Assembly (NCBI GenBank): GCA_031376995.1 | Contig: JANMEO010000085.1 | Span: forward strand, 1-13,415 | Reading direction: 5' to 3' | Length of the DNA stretch: 13,415 nucleotides | From: CANHBY01 sp031376995 | Lineage (GTDB): Bacteria; Pseudomonadota; Gammaproteobacteria; Burkholderiales; Burkholderiaceae_C | Shown: positions 1-6,680 of the stretch, one piece after another | Position numbering within the stretch: position 1 is the stretch's first letter | How the letters are laid out: the number at the start of each line of letters is the position of its first letter | Translations under genes and position numbers: made by a program | The notes under the pieces: model-generated | What the model was told of the DNA's origin: nothing | What the model saw: the letters and a program-made list of their open reading frames with translations, nothing else | Databases searched by the model: none

Positions 1-144
1 TGGCCTATATCGAAAGCGCTCTTAACGACCGTCCTCGCAAAGTCCTCGGCTTTCGAACACCTCGCGAGGTCTACAGCGAATTGATCGAAAAAATTCGGGA
101 ATAAAATACCCCCTCAGGTGTTGCACTTCAGCCTTGACACCGCC
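1..144 (+). mobile_element. 3' end of an IS30-family insertion sequence
   Basis: The window opens inside an insertion sequence. It contains the last codons of an IS30-type transposase (stop at 102-104), then a short non-coding tail and a terminal-repeat-like stretch at 117-144 that starts ggtgttgcacttcagcc and ends caccgcc. IS30-family right ends commonly have this gttgcactt...ccgcc form just after the transposase gene. The exact outer end is an estimate because the left end and target duplication are outside the window. Confidence 0.6.
3..104 (+). CDS. IS30-family transposase, C-terminal fragment (cut by window edge)
   Basis: The frame starting at base 3 gives 33 residues before a TAA stop. 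They include the block LNDRPRKVLGFRTPREVY, which matches the conserved C-terminus of IS30-family DDE transposases (usual form LN.RPRK.LG..TP.EV). This segment follows the catalytic glutamate helix in the family; the rest of the catalytic core lies upstream of the window. Whether the transposase is intact cannot be judged from here. The terminal repeat follows 12 bases after the stop, which fits the compact layout of these elements. Confidence 0.75.
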   Translation, partial: AYIESALNDRPRKVLGFRTPREVYSELIEKIRE

Positions 145-237
145 CAGTCGTTTGAATATCCGATATCCGTGTGATATTTTTATTTCGCCAATAATCAAGA
201 TGGTCGTTTGAGATTCATTGTTTGAAAAACAATATCT
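145..237. other. AT-rich spacer with nested inverted repeats
   Basis: This lies between the IS30 end and the long inverted-repeat element. It is AT-rich and has a small hairpin, ATTGTTT (217-223) pairing with AAACAAT (227-233) around a 3-base loop. An outer inverted repeat joins ATCAAGAT (194-201) to ATCTTGAT (234-241). A minus-strand frame starting at ATG 273, with GGAG 8 bases ahead, runs through this stretch and on into the IS30 end. It could be a gene start cut by the IS30 insertion, but its residues are not recognisable. Confidence 0.35.
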
Positions 238-315
238 TGATGTGATTTTGAGGTCATGACTTAATATTGCCATGGTTGACGCTCCAAGGGGTATACATGC
301 AATACTGTTTACTTA
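238..315 (+). repeat. Left arm of the long inverted repeat
   Basis: This arm is 78 nt, partner of 594-666. Its perfect 15-bp inner block is 301-315, matched in inverse orientation by 594-608. The block GGGGTATA at 288-295 is matched by TATACCCC at 614-621, and TGATGTGATTTTG at 238-250 by its complement at 654-666. Because identity continues outside the inner 15-mer, this is not just a short terminal repeat. Confidence 0.6.
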
Positions 316-506
316 AAAATAATTCGAGGCTTTGGATTGCAGGGCTGGTTGAGGGGGTCGCCTCTTTTTCTTGCTCCATATTGGGAGTTCCTTCGTTTGA
401 CTCCTCGTACATTTCGTTTGCCCCGAGTCTTCACTGCACGAGATGACGCAATTTCTAACCATACGCCAATGGGCAGTGCATCGCCAGAAAACCAACCGTC
501 AGAAAG
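309..506 (-). pseudogene. Decayed transposase C-terminal remnant inside the inverted-repeat element
   Basis: This minus-strand frame of 65 codons is bounded upstream by a TGA (507-509) and ends at TAA (309-311), which lies inside the left repeat arm. It has no start codon of its own. Its second half is strongly basic, with blocks such as KTRGKRNVRGVKRR and a proline-rich tail ending PKPRIIFK. DDE transposases often end in a basic tail running into the terminal repeat, so I read it as the end of a lost transposase gene. I cannot assign the family. The position of the stop inside the repeat is the main support; chance is the alternative. Confidence 0.4.
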
Positions 507-593
507 TCAGCCAACCGCGCCCCGGTTGATAGTTGCCCCTTGGTTCGAGCCATGTCTGCCCCAAAAATTGAAAAATATAGCGCATTTTGGTAC

Positions 594-666
594 TAAGTAA
601 ACAGTATTGGGTATATACCCCTCGGAACTGAAGATGCTGGTCATGACTACCACCAAAATCACATCA
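594..666 (-). repeat. Right arm of the long inverted repeat
   Basis: This arm is 73 nt, the inverted partner of 238-315. It contains the 12-base palindrome GGGTATATACCC (609-620), which the left arm has only in part. It lies directly 3' of mnmE, so it would be transcribed as part of the mnmE mRNA tail. The two arms could then fold together. Confidence 0.6.
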
Positions 667-675
667 ACTCCGAGG

Positions 676-2070
676 CTATTTCCCGATGCAAAAACGGCTG
701 AAAATCTCACCCAGCAAATCGTCAGCACTCAGCTCACCCACGATGCTTCCCAGGGCTTTATGAGCATGCCTGAGATCTTCAGCCAGTAGATCAAGCGCAG
801 CGTGGGGGGTGCTGAGGTGGGTTTGTGCCTGCTGCAGGTGATCGGCCGTTTGTCGCAGCGCCATCACGTGGCGTGTGCGGGCAGTGTAGACCCCCTCGGG
901 GCAACTTTGCCAACCCACCAAGCTGAGCAAGCGTTGGCGCAATATGCCCAGGCCATCGCCCGTGAGCGTCGAGAGGATGAGGCTGTCAAGTGGTGTCTCT
1001 GACCAAGGCCGCGGATGAGACAAGTCACTTTTGTTGAACACATGCACAACGCTCGGAATTCTCCCAGGCAGCGCCTTGATGCGGGCTGCAATCTCGGCAT
1101 CGGCCGCGTCGTACTCGGCTTGCCCCAAGCGGCCCAGGTCATGCAAAAATATGAGCACATCAGCCCGCTCAATCTCATCCCAGCTTCGCGACACGCCGAT
1201 GCGCTCAACCTCGTCCACCGACTCACGCAAACCCGCCGTATCAATGATGTGCATGGGCACACCTTCGATCTGCAAAGTTTGAACGATCTTATCTCGGGTG
1301 GTACCAGCTACGGGCGTCACAATAGCCAATTCGGCCCCCGCCAAAGCATTGAGCAATGAGCTTTTGCCGACATTGGGCTGCCCAGCCAACACCACCATGA
1401 TGCCCTCCCGCAGCAAGGCCCCTTGACGAGCACGCATCAGCGCTCGGTCAATCTGCGATTGCAAATAGCTCAATTGACCTTGAGCATCAGCCTGCTGCAA
1501 AAAATCAATCTCCTCTTCAGGAAAATCAAGCGTGGCCTCGACCAACAAGCGCAAACGAATCAACTGCTCACGCAAAGCGTCAATCTCGTCAGAAAACACC
1601 CCAGTGAGTGATCGACTGGCAGAGCGGGCCGCTGTCTCGGTGCTGGCGTCAATCAGGTCAGCCACGGCTTCGGCTTGCGCCAAATCCATCTTGCCATTGA
1701 GAAAAGCCCGTCGGGTGAACTCGCCGGGTTCAGCCAAACGCATGCCCAGGCCCAGGGCCACCCCCACCTCCAGGCAACGCGCCAGCAACAATTGCAACAC
1801 CACAGGGCCGCCATGGGCCTGTATTTCAAGCACATCCTCGCCTGTGTAGGAGTGGGGCCCAGGAAAAAATAGAGCCAGGCCGTGATCGATGGCTTGTCCT
1901 TGAGCGTCATTGAATGGCCCGTAGGTGGCATGCCGCGGCCGCAACGACACGCCGCACAAAGTCTGCGCACAAAGCGCCAAATTAGGCCCAGACAAACGCA
2001 CGATGCCTACGGCCCCTCGGCCCGGCGCCGTGGCCAAGGCCACAATAGGCTCGGCAAGAAGGGACGTCAT
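676..2070 (-). CDS. mnmE: tRNA uridine-5-carboxymethylaminomethyl modification GTPase MnmE
   Basis: This 464-residue GTPase acts with MnmG in the cytoplasm to modify U34 of certain tRNAs. An N-terminal folate-binding TrmE domain fills about residues 1-120 (start MTSLLAEPIVALATAPGRGA, typical of the family). The G domain, set inside a helical domain, has GQPNVGKS (230-237), TTRD (257-260), DTAG (277-280) and NKSD (346-349). The protein ends in the family signature FCIGK, with the conserved cysteine at 461. I chose ATG 2070 because the family N-terminus begins there; the frame stays open to 2139 but the extra residues are not family-like. The Shine-Dalgarno site is weak. It is last in the rpmH-rnpA-yidD-yidC-mnmE cluster, 174 bp after yidC. 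mnmG is not in the window. Confidence 0.96.
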   Translation of the reverse strand: MTSLLAEPIVALATAPGRGAVGIVRLSGPNLALCAQTLCGVSLRPRHATYGPFNDAQGQAIDHGLALFFPGPHSYTGEDVLEIQAHGGPVVLQLLLARCLEVGVALGLGMRLAEPGEFTRRAFLNGKMDLAQAEAVADLIDASTETAARSASRSLTGVFSDEIDALREQLIRLRLLVEATLDFPEEEIDFLQQADAQGQLSYLQSQIDRALMRARQGALLREGIMVVLAGQPNVGKSSLLNALAGAELAIVTPVAGTTRDKIVQTLQIEGVPMHIIDTAGLRESVDEVERIGVSRSWDEIERADVLIFLHDLGRLGQAEYDAADAEIAARIKALPGRIPSVVHVFNKSDLSHPRPWSETPLDSLILSTLTGDGLGILRQRLLSLVGWQSCPEGVYTARTRHVMALRQTADHLQQAQTHLSTPHAALDLLAEDLRHAHKALGSIVGELSADDLLGEIFSRFCIGK

Positions 2071-2210
2071 GAGCGGTAAGCGCCAACAAAGATGACGAGA
2101 ATTTGGCGCGGGGTGGAGTTCGTCAGCGCCAAAATACAACGACTGCCTCCAGAGCCGACATCAAAAGTTGACGCCGGGTCTACCCCGCCCACCATTATCT
2201 GCAATATGCG

Positions 2211-2231
2211 CCCAGTCTGGAGCAGACTGGG
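2211..2231. terminator. 9-bp perfect hairpin between yidC and mnmE
   Basis: CCCAGTCTG (2211-2219) pairs perfectly with CAGACTGGG (2223-2231) around a 3-base loop. Read on the plus strand it is followed after 5 bases by five T (2237-2241). Read on the minus strand, the direction of yidC and mnmE, no T-run follows. It may be a partial terminator, an mRNA processing or stability element between the two genes, or a terminator for stray antisense transcripts. Confidence 0.4.
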
Positions 2232-2244
2232 ATGCGTTTTTGCG

Positions 2245-3930
2245 TCAATTATTCACGCCCAACTGCTTGTTGATTAAATATTGCTGACCAATGGACAGCA
2301 CGTTGTTGGTCAACCAATACAACACCAAGCCTGCAGGAAAAACAAAAAACATGGCTGAAAATGCCAGGGGCATGATCCACATCATTTTAGCCTGCAGGGG
2401 GTCAGGAGGGGTGGGGTTGAGCCAGGTTTGAACCAAGCCTGTGGCGGCCATGATGACCGGCAAAATATAGTAGGGGTCAGGCACAGAGAGGTCAGTGATC
2501 CAACCAATCCAAGGCGCTCCGCGCATTTCGGCGCTGGCGAGCAAGGCTGAGTACAACGCAAAGAAAAAAGGCATCTGAATCAACATGGGCAAACAACCGC
2601 CAATAGGGTTGATTTTTTCTTCGCGGTAGATGCGCATCATTTCTTGCTGCATCTGTTGAGGGTTGTCTTTCAGACGCTCTCGCATCTCAGTGATACGGGG
2701 TGCGACAGACTTCATTTTTCCCATCGAGCGATAAGCTTTGGTGTTGAGCCAATAAAACGCAACTTTTAAAATCACCACCAAAGCCACAATTGCCCAGCCC
2801 CAATTGCCCAAGCGGTTGTTCAGCTCATTGAGCAGCCAAAACAGGGGCTTTGAGAGGATTGTTAACACCCCATAGTCACGCACCAGCTCAAGCCCGGTGG
2901 CCAGTTTGTCGAGTTTGTATTCTTCTTGGGGGCCCGCAAATAAGCGCGCAGGCAAACTGACAGTAGCGCCTGGCGCCAAAACACCCAACGGCACTGTCAT
3001 GCTGATGGCATATTGATTGGAGGCAACTTTTTGGGTCTCAAAGCGGCGGGCGCGTCGGTCGTCACCCTCTGGTCCCAAAAGCCAGGCCGAGGCAAAGTAA
3101 TGCTGAACCATCCCCACCCAGCCATTGTCCGCATCGATGTTATAGGCAGGAAGCTCACCGGGTTGACGCTTTTCGATGTCTTTGAAAGGCACCTTGGTAA
3201 ACTTGGCCATGTCGGTGTACAGCACGGGGCCCGTGAAGGTTGAATACATCATGGACTCACCCTCTGGAGGGTTGCCATCTCGCTGCAACTGAAAGTAAAG
3301 CTGGGGGCTGAGAATTTGGTCTGAGAGGTTGGTCAGCGCTTGCCGCACACCAATCACAAAGTCACCACGCTTGAAAGTGTAAGTTTTGGTCCATTGAACG
3401 CCGGCCTCAGTAACCACCAACTGCACGCTCAGTTCGCTGGCCCCGTCTTGCAATGTGGTCGGGCCTGGCACCAGCTCCATGAGGCTGTACTGGTTGGGCA
3501 GCAGGGCGCCATCGCCTGCGCCGATCCAGCCGGTCTCCGCGGTGTACAAGCGCTTGTCAGATTGATCAAACAACACCACATTGCGCTTAGGATCTACCGA
3601 GTCTGGCTGGCCTAGAAGCTCAAGCCGCACCAGTGCCCCGCCACGGGTGTCTATCGTGGCCTGCAAAACATCCGTGCTCACAAGCACTTTGCTGGAGCTC
3701 AACGCCGCTGCGACGGGGCCCGGTGCAGCCACAGCGGGTACAAGTGGCATTGCTGCTGGAATCGTTGTCGGCAAGTTGGACGCGGTCGAGCCATCGGGCA
3801 CCACACTGGTGGCCATCGGGGGTGGCGCAAACATCGAGGGGCTGCCTTTGTGCTTGTTCCAGCTATCCCACAGCATCACCAGGGACATGCTAAAAATCAC
3901 CAATAACAGCGTGCGACGGATATCGCTCAT
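2245..3930 (-). CDS. yidC: Membrane protein insertase YidC
   Basis: YidC (561 residues) inserts and folds inner-membrane proteins, alone or with SecYEG. The N-terminus MSDIRRTLLLVIFSMSLVML is a first membrane segment. A large periplasmic domain follows to about residue 340. The conserved insertase core has hydrophobic segments near 370-394 (WAIVALVVILKVAFYWL), 448-468 (MLIQMPFFFALYSALLAS), 483-500 and 517-550. The INPIGGCLPMLIQMP motif sits near 440-452 and KAYRSMGKMK near 395-405, the cytoplasmic loop. The start at ATG 3930 matches the usual M(S)DIRRT beginning, and its ATG overlaps the yidD stop in an ATGA, which suggests translational coupling. An AGAAAGATGG stretch upstream may serve as ribosome binding site. 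Confidence 0.97.
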   Translation of the reverse strand: MSDIRRTLLLVIFSMSLVMLWDSWNKHKGSPSMFAPPPMATSVVPDGSTASNLPTTIPAAMPLVPAVAAPGPVAAALSSSKVLVSTDVLQATIDTRGGALVRLELLGQPDSVDPKRNVVLFDQSDKRLYTAETGWIGAGDGALLPNQYSLMELVPGPTTLQDGASELSVQLVVTEAGVQWTKTYTFKRGDFVIGVRQALTNLSDQILSPQLYFQLQRDGNPPEGESMMYSTFTGPVLYTDMAKFTKVPFKDIEKRQPGELPAYNIDADNGWVGMVQHYFASAWLLGPEGDDRRARRFETQKVASNQYAISMTVPLGVLAPGATVSLPARLFAGPQEEYKLDKLATGLELVRDYGVLTILSKPLFWLLNELNNRLGNWGWAIVALVVILKVAFYWLNTKAYRSMGKMKSVAPRITEMRERLKDNPQQMQQEMMRIYREEKINPIGGCLPMLIQMPFFFALYSALLASAEMRGAPWIGWITDLSVPDPYYILPVIMAATGLVQTWLNPTPPDPLQAKMMWIMPLAFSAMFFVFPAGLVLYWLTNNVLSIGQQYLINKQLGVNN

Positions 3931-4241
3931 AGACCATCTTTCTGAGGCAAAGGGCTTGGATCTGTAGGACCACAACGCCAGTGAGAAAACAAACGGGGCG
4001 CAGCACAGGGAACGGGATCATGTCCGCCTGCACAAAAGGGATGGCAGCGTATCAAACGTGCCGCAATCAGATAACTGCCGACAGCAGCACCGTGCTGTGA
4101 CAAAGCCTGCAAAGCGTATGCCGAGCAGCTGGGCTCAAAGCGACAACTGACCCCCAACCAAGGGCTAAGAAAAAAACGGTAAGCCCGCACCAACCCCATC
4201 AGCAAGTGCTGTGTAAAGCCCAAACACGATTTAGACCGCAT
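3927..4241 (-). CDS. yidD: Membrane protein insertion efficiency factor YidD
   Basis: This small basic protein (104 residues from ATG 4241) of the YidD family helps YidC-dependent insertion at the inner membrane. The family block is clear: YRFFLSPWLGVSCRFEPSCS, then YALQALSQHGA, and RLIRCHPFCAGGHDPVP with the conserved cysteines. The C-terminal 25 residues are variable. Start choice is open: GTG 4244 and ATG 4241 are adjacent in frame, and a GGAG lies 6 or 9 bases ahead. Either start overlaps the end of rnpA, and the stop overlaps yidC by 4 bases (ATGA). These overlaps place it in a coupled operon. Confidence 0.93.
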   Translation of the reverse strand: MRSKSCLGFTQHLLMGLVRAYRFFLSPWLGVSCRFEPSCSAYALQALSQHGAAVGSYLIAARLIRCHPFCAGGHDPVPCAAPRLFSHWRCGPTDPSPLPQKDGL

Positions 4242-4722
4242 CACCGACGGCTCCAGCGCGTTTCATGAGCTCAGTCAACTCGTGACGCATGATGGCCGCA
4301 AGAGCCACAGACTGGGCACTGCCAAATTTCTCGCGCTCAAAGGGTAAGCGCAAACGAACCACCCAGCCCCCGCAACCCAGTCCTGCAAGGCGCAACTGCT
4401 CACCGAAGGTGGCACGGATGTGGCGCTTGAGCAAGCTGCGTGTGACCGCCCGCTTGGCATGTCTCTTAGGCACCACCATGCCCAGCAAAACAAGAGGTTC
4501 AAGCGGCTGACTTTTTGGCGCTCGAGACCCGCGCTCACTCAAGACGGAGTTATCCACCACTCTACGTGGCGCATCAAGGGGTGGTGTGGATAACTTCGCG
4601 CGCTGAATCAAACGAGCGGCCACAGTCAAAGCCTCTGGCGGCAGATGATGCACAAAAAAATGCATACTCTTGGCACATGGCTTAAGGCTCAGCGCTTTCT
4701 CGAAGTCAGCCGCACTCAACAT
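4231..4722 (-). CDS. rnpA: Ribonuclease P protein component
   Basis: RnpA is the protein subunit of RNase P, which trims the 5' leader from precursor tRNAs with the M1 RNA. Position between rpmH and yidD and the block LGMVVPKRHAKRAVTRSLLKRHIR (residues 80-103 from ATG 4722; shown here only as a family landmark) identify it. The family RNR motif is altered to R-S-L, so the usual Asn is Ser. At about 163 residues it is longer than the usual 110-130, because of a poorly conserved insert near residues 27-71. That insert also carries two DnaA-box-like sites. ATG 4722 has no good ribosome binding site; an in-frame TTG at 4740 has AAGG 10 bases ahead and would add 6 residues. Confidence 0.9.
   Translation of the reverse strand: MLSAADFEKALSLKPCAKSMHFFVHHLPPEALTVAARLIQRAKLSTPPLDAPRRVVDNSVLSERGSRAPKSQPLEPLVLLGMVVPKRHAKRAVTRSLLKRHIRATFGEQLRLAGLGCGGWVVRLRLPFEREKFGSAQSVALAAIMRHELTELMKRAGAVGDAV
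4550..4558 (+). promoter_or_regulatory. DnaA-box-like site inside rnpA (one mismatch)
   Basis: TTATCCACC differs from the consensus TTATCCACA only at the last base. It forms an inverted pair with the perfect box at 4585-4593. On the coding strand it encodes part of the VVDNS stretch in the variable RnpA insert. Confidence 0.4.
4585..4593 (-). promoter_or_regulatory. Perfect DnaA box inside rnpA
   Basis: TGTGGATAA is the exact complement of TTATCCACA. It encodes KLST in the RnpA insert. With 4550-4558 it makes an inverted repeat (GTTATCCACCAC against GTGGTGTGGATAAC), with 26 bases between the boxes. Confidence 0.5.
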
Positions 4723-4752
4723 CTCGACACAACGGCTCAATCAGCCAATGCC

Positions 4753-4887
4753 TTAAAGACCAATGCGCTTGCGGCCTTTAGAACGGCGCGAGTTGATCAC
4801 TGCGCGGCCACCCCGAGATTTCATGCGAACCAAAAAACCGTGGGTGCGAGCGCGGCGGATCTTGGAGGCTTGATAGGTACGTTTCAT
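4753..4887 (-). CDS. rpmH: 50S ribosomal protein L34
   Basis: L34 is a small basic protein of the large ribosomal subunit. The 44-residue frame begins MKRTYQASKIRRARTHGF and ends INSRRSKGRKRIGL, matching the family along its full usual length of 44-46 residues. It is first in the minus-strand cluster, 30 bp ahead of rnpA (ATG 4722), as in most bacteria. Promoter elements are visible about 150-180 bp upstream (5038-5067). The ribosome binding site is weak (GGATTGACC before the ATG). Confidence 0.98.
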   Translation of the reverse strand: MKRTYQASKIRRARTHGFLVRMKSRGGRAVINSRRSKGRKRIGL

Positions 4888-5037
4888 GGTCAATCCAATT
4901 CAATCGAAAATGCGAGTTTTGGCCAGAACGCCTAGCGCAACGCCAAATACGGCCAGTCGCCCCTGGGACCACCAAGAGCGGCACCCAGCTCAGAGGGTTC
5001 AAAACCACTCTTTGGCATTGGTTTCTGGAAACCCAAC

Positions 5038-5067
5038 ATTATGACTCGATCTGCGAGCAAACGTCAA
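5038..5067 (-). promoter_or_regulatory. Candidate sigma-70 promoter for rpmH-rnpA-yidD-yidC
   Basis: On the minus strand, TTGACG (5067-5062) and CATAAT (5043-5038) are separated by 18 bases. Each matches the consensus at 5 of 6 positions. Transcription would start near 5031, giving a leader of about 145 nt before rpmH. Confidence 0.45.
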
Positions 5068-5108
5068 AAATTGACTTACAAAGACTGAAAAAAGAGCCGC
5101 CATCAAAC

Positions 5109-5117
5109 TGTGGATAA
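5109..5117 (-). promoter_or_regulatory. Perfect DnaA box upstream of dnaA
   Basis: TGTGGATAA, exact complement of the TTATCCACA consensus, lies 70 bp before the dnaA start. It is just upstream of the candidate dnaA promoter, so it could serve both replication initiation and dnaA autoregulation. Confidence 0.7.
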
Positions 5118-5119
5118 GT

Positions 5120-5149
5120 CTGTCAGACTGACTGTTTGCAACGTAGAAT
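5120..5149 (+). promoter_or_regulatory. Weak candidate promoter for dnaA
   Basis: CTGTCA (5120-5125) and TAGAAT (5144-5149) are separated by 18 bases, with 4 and 5 matches to the sigma-70 consensus. The perfect DnaA box ends 2 bases upstream, a layout that would allow DnaA to control its own gene. Confidence 0.3.
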
Positions 5150-5169
5150 CACAGCGCTTCGAAGAGACC

Positions 5170-5178
5170 TTTTCCACA
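5170..5178 (+). promoter_or_regulatory. Near-consensus DnaA box just before the dnaA start
   Basis: TTTTCCACA differs from TTATCCACA at one base. It lies 8 bases before the dnaA ATG, where a ribosome binding site would be expected. Bound DnaA could affect dnaA expression there. Confidence 0.4.
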
Positions 5179-5186
5179 AAAAATTC

Positions 5187-6608
5187 ATGACCCTGGATCT
5201 CTGGCACAAAGGCTGCGAGCGGCTCGCCGCTGAACTCCCTGAACAACAATTCAATACCTGGATTCGGCCTTTGCCAGATGCCAGCGTCAGCGAGGCCACA
5301 GGCGAAGACACAGTGGTCACGCTCAAGGTGCCTAACCGTTTCAAGCTTGATTGGATTCGCAACCAATACGCGGGCCGAATTGAATCTGTGCTCAGTGAGT
5401 TGGCGGGCAAACCCGTGCGTCTGGAGATCGCGTTGTCAGCCCTGGGCGTGCCCTCGCGCAATGCTGCACGTAGCACAACCCTGATGCCCAGCCTAGCAAG
5501 CATCGTGATGGCCAGCTCAGCCACGGCCAGCGCTCAGCTAACCGAAACTGCCCAGCCAGCGCTGCCCAGCGTGGCTAAGCTGCCCTCACGCTCAAGGCTC
5601 AACAGCGCCTTGACATTTGACACGCTGGTGCCAGGGCGTGCGAATCAAATGGCGCGCACTGCAGCCCTGCACGTGGCGGGCGCGCCGGGCGACAGGTACA
5701 ACCCCTTCTTTATCTATGGGGGGGTGGGGCTGGGCAAAACCCACCTCATTCACGCCGTGGGCAACGCTCTATTGGCTGACAACCCCAACGCGCGCATTTT
5801 GTATTTACACGCCGAACAGTTCATCACCGATGTAGTTAAAAATTATCAGCGCAAGACCTTCGATGAGTTAAAAGCCAAGTACCACTCACTCGATTTGCTG
5901 TTGATCGATGATGTCCAGTTTTTTGCGGGCAAAGATCGTACTCAAGAAGAGTTTTTCAATGCCTTTGAGGCTTTGCTGGCCAAGCGAGCCCACATCATCA
6001 TGACCAGCGACACTTACCCCAAGGGGCTGGTGGACATTGATGAGCGTCTGACCTCGCGCTTTGATGCCGGACTGACCGTGGCCATCGAGCCCCCCGAGCT
6101 TGAGATGCGGGTGGCTATTTTGATGCGCAAAGCCGTGGCTGAGGGCATCTCTTTGGCTGAAGATGTAGCCTTTTTTGTCGCCAAAAATGTGCGCGCCAAT
6201 GTGCGCGAATTAGAAGGGGCGTTGCGCAAAGTGTTGGCCTTTGCGCGCTTTAGCAATAAAGAAATTACCATCCCACTTGCCCGCGATTCACTGAAAGACT
6301 TGCTCTCAATTCAAAACCGGCACATCGGGGTTGAAAACATTCAAAAAACAGTGGCTGATTTTTATAAAATCAAGGTCGCTGATATGTACTCTAAGAAGCG
6401 CCCCGCCAACATTGCTCGGCCACGCCAAATCGCGATGTACCTGGCCAAAGAAATGACGCAAAAGAGTTTGCCTGAAATCGGTGAATTGTTTGGTGGGCGT
6501 GACCACACCACCGTGTTGCATGCAGTGCGAAAAATTGCTGGCGAACGCCAAAAAAACACCGAGCTCAATCAGCAACTTCACGTGTTGGAGCAAACCCTCA
6601 AGGGCTGA
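5187..6608 (+). CDS. dnaA: Chromosomal replication initiator protein DnaA
   Basis: DnaA (473 residues) binds origin boxes and opens the DNA to start replication. Domain I spans about residues 1-85, with LWHKGCERLAAELPEQQFNTWIRPL near the start. A variable linker runs to about 140. The AAA+ domain has Walker A GGVGLGKT (178-185) and Walker B LLLIDD (237-242), with LTSRFDAG further on. The C-terminal DNA-binding domain carries the signature GGRDHTTVLHA (436-446). I chose ATG 5187 because MTLDLW fits the family start; the frame is open to 5136, but that extension would cross the promoter and box region. The Shine-Dalgarno site is poor. It heads the dnaA-dnaN-gyrB series and diverges from rpmH. 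Confidence 0.98.
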   Translation: MTLDLWHKGCERLAAELPEQQFNTWIRPLPDASVSEATGEDTVVTLKVPNRFKLDWIRNQYAGRIESVLSELAGKPVRLEIALSALGVPSRNAARSTTLMPSLASIVMASSATASAQLTETAQPALPSVAKLPSRSRLNSALTFDTLVPGRANQMARTAALHVAGAPGDRYNPFFIYGGVGLGKTHLIHAVGNALLADNPNARILYLHAEQFITDVVKNYQRKTFDELKAKYHSLDLLLIDDVQFFAGKDRTQEEFFNAFEALLAKRAHIIMTSDTYPKGLVDIDERLTSRFDAGLTVAIEPPELEMRVAILMRKAVAEGISLAEDVAFFVAKNVRANVRELEGALRKVLAFARFSNKEITIPLARDSLKDLLSIQNRHIGVENIQKTVADFYKIKVADMYSKKRPANIARPRQIAMYLAKEMTQKSLPEIGELFGGRDHTTVLHAVRKIAGERQKNTELNQQLHVLEQTLKG

Positions 6609-6680
6609 CCCCACTCTCAGTATTTCGCATTTTTCACCACCGAAAATGCCACCCGCCTTACCTTATTTGAAAAGCTTGTC

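Larger units (their letters stand above)
238..666. mobile_element. 429-bp element with about 75-bp imperfect inverted-repeat ends
   Basis: The left arm (238-315) and the reverse complement of the right arm (594-666) share ordered blocks: TGATGTGATTTTG, the palindrome GTCATGAC, a purine-rich AGGGGTATA block, and the 15-mer AATACTGTTTACTTA. The arms differ only by short indels and substitutions between blocks. The interior holds an open minus-strand frame that looks like a transposase C-terminus and whose stop lies inside the left arm. The simplest reading is an internally deleted insertion sequence, or a miniature element made from one. No target-site duplication is visible outside the arms. 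The right arm ends 9 bp before the mnmE stop codon. Confidence 0.5.
4888..5186. other. Probable oriC core: rpmH-dnaA divergent spacer
   Basis: This 299-bp gene-free stretch lies between the divergent rpmH and dnaA, the usual place of the chromosomal origin in Burkholderiales. It has a perfect DnaA box (5109-5117), a one-mismatch box (5170-5178) and an AT-rich run at about 5064-5098 that could be an unwinding region. Four sites in all, counting those in rnpA, is a modest number for an origin. No strand-skew calculation was possible, so the call rests on gene order and boxes. Confidence 0.6.

Noticed and set aside
337..600. Plus-strand frame of 87 residues ending in the right repeat arm
   Set aside because: It starts at TTG with no ribosome binding site, and the opposite strand carries a more plausible transposase tail.
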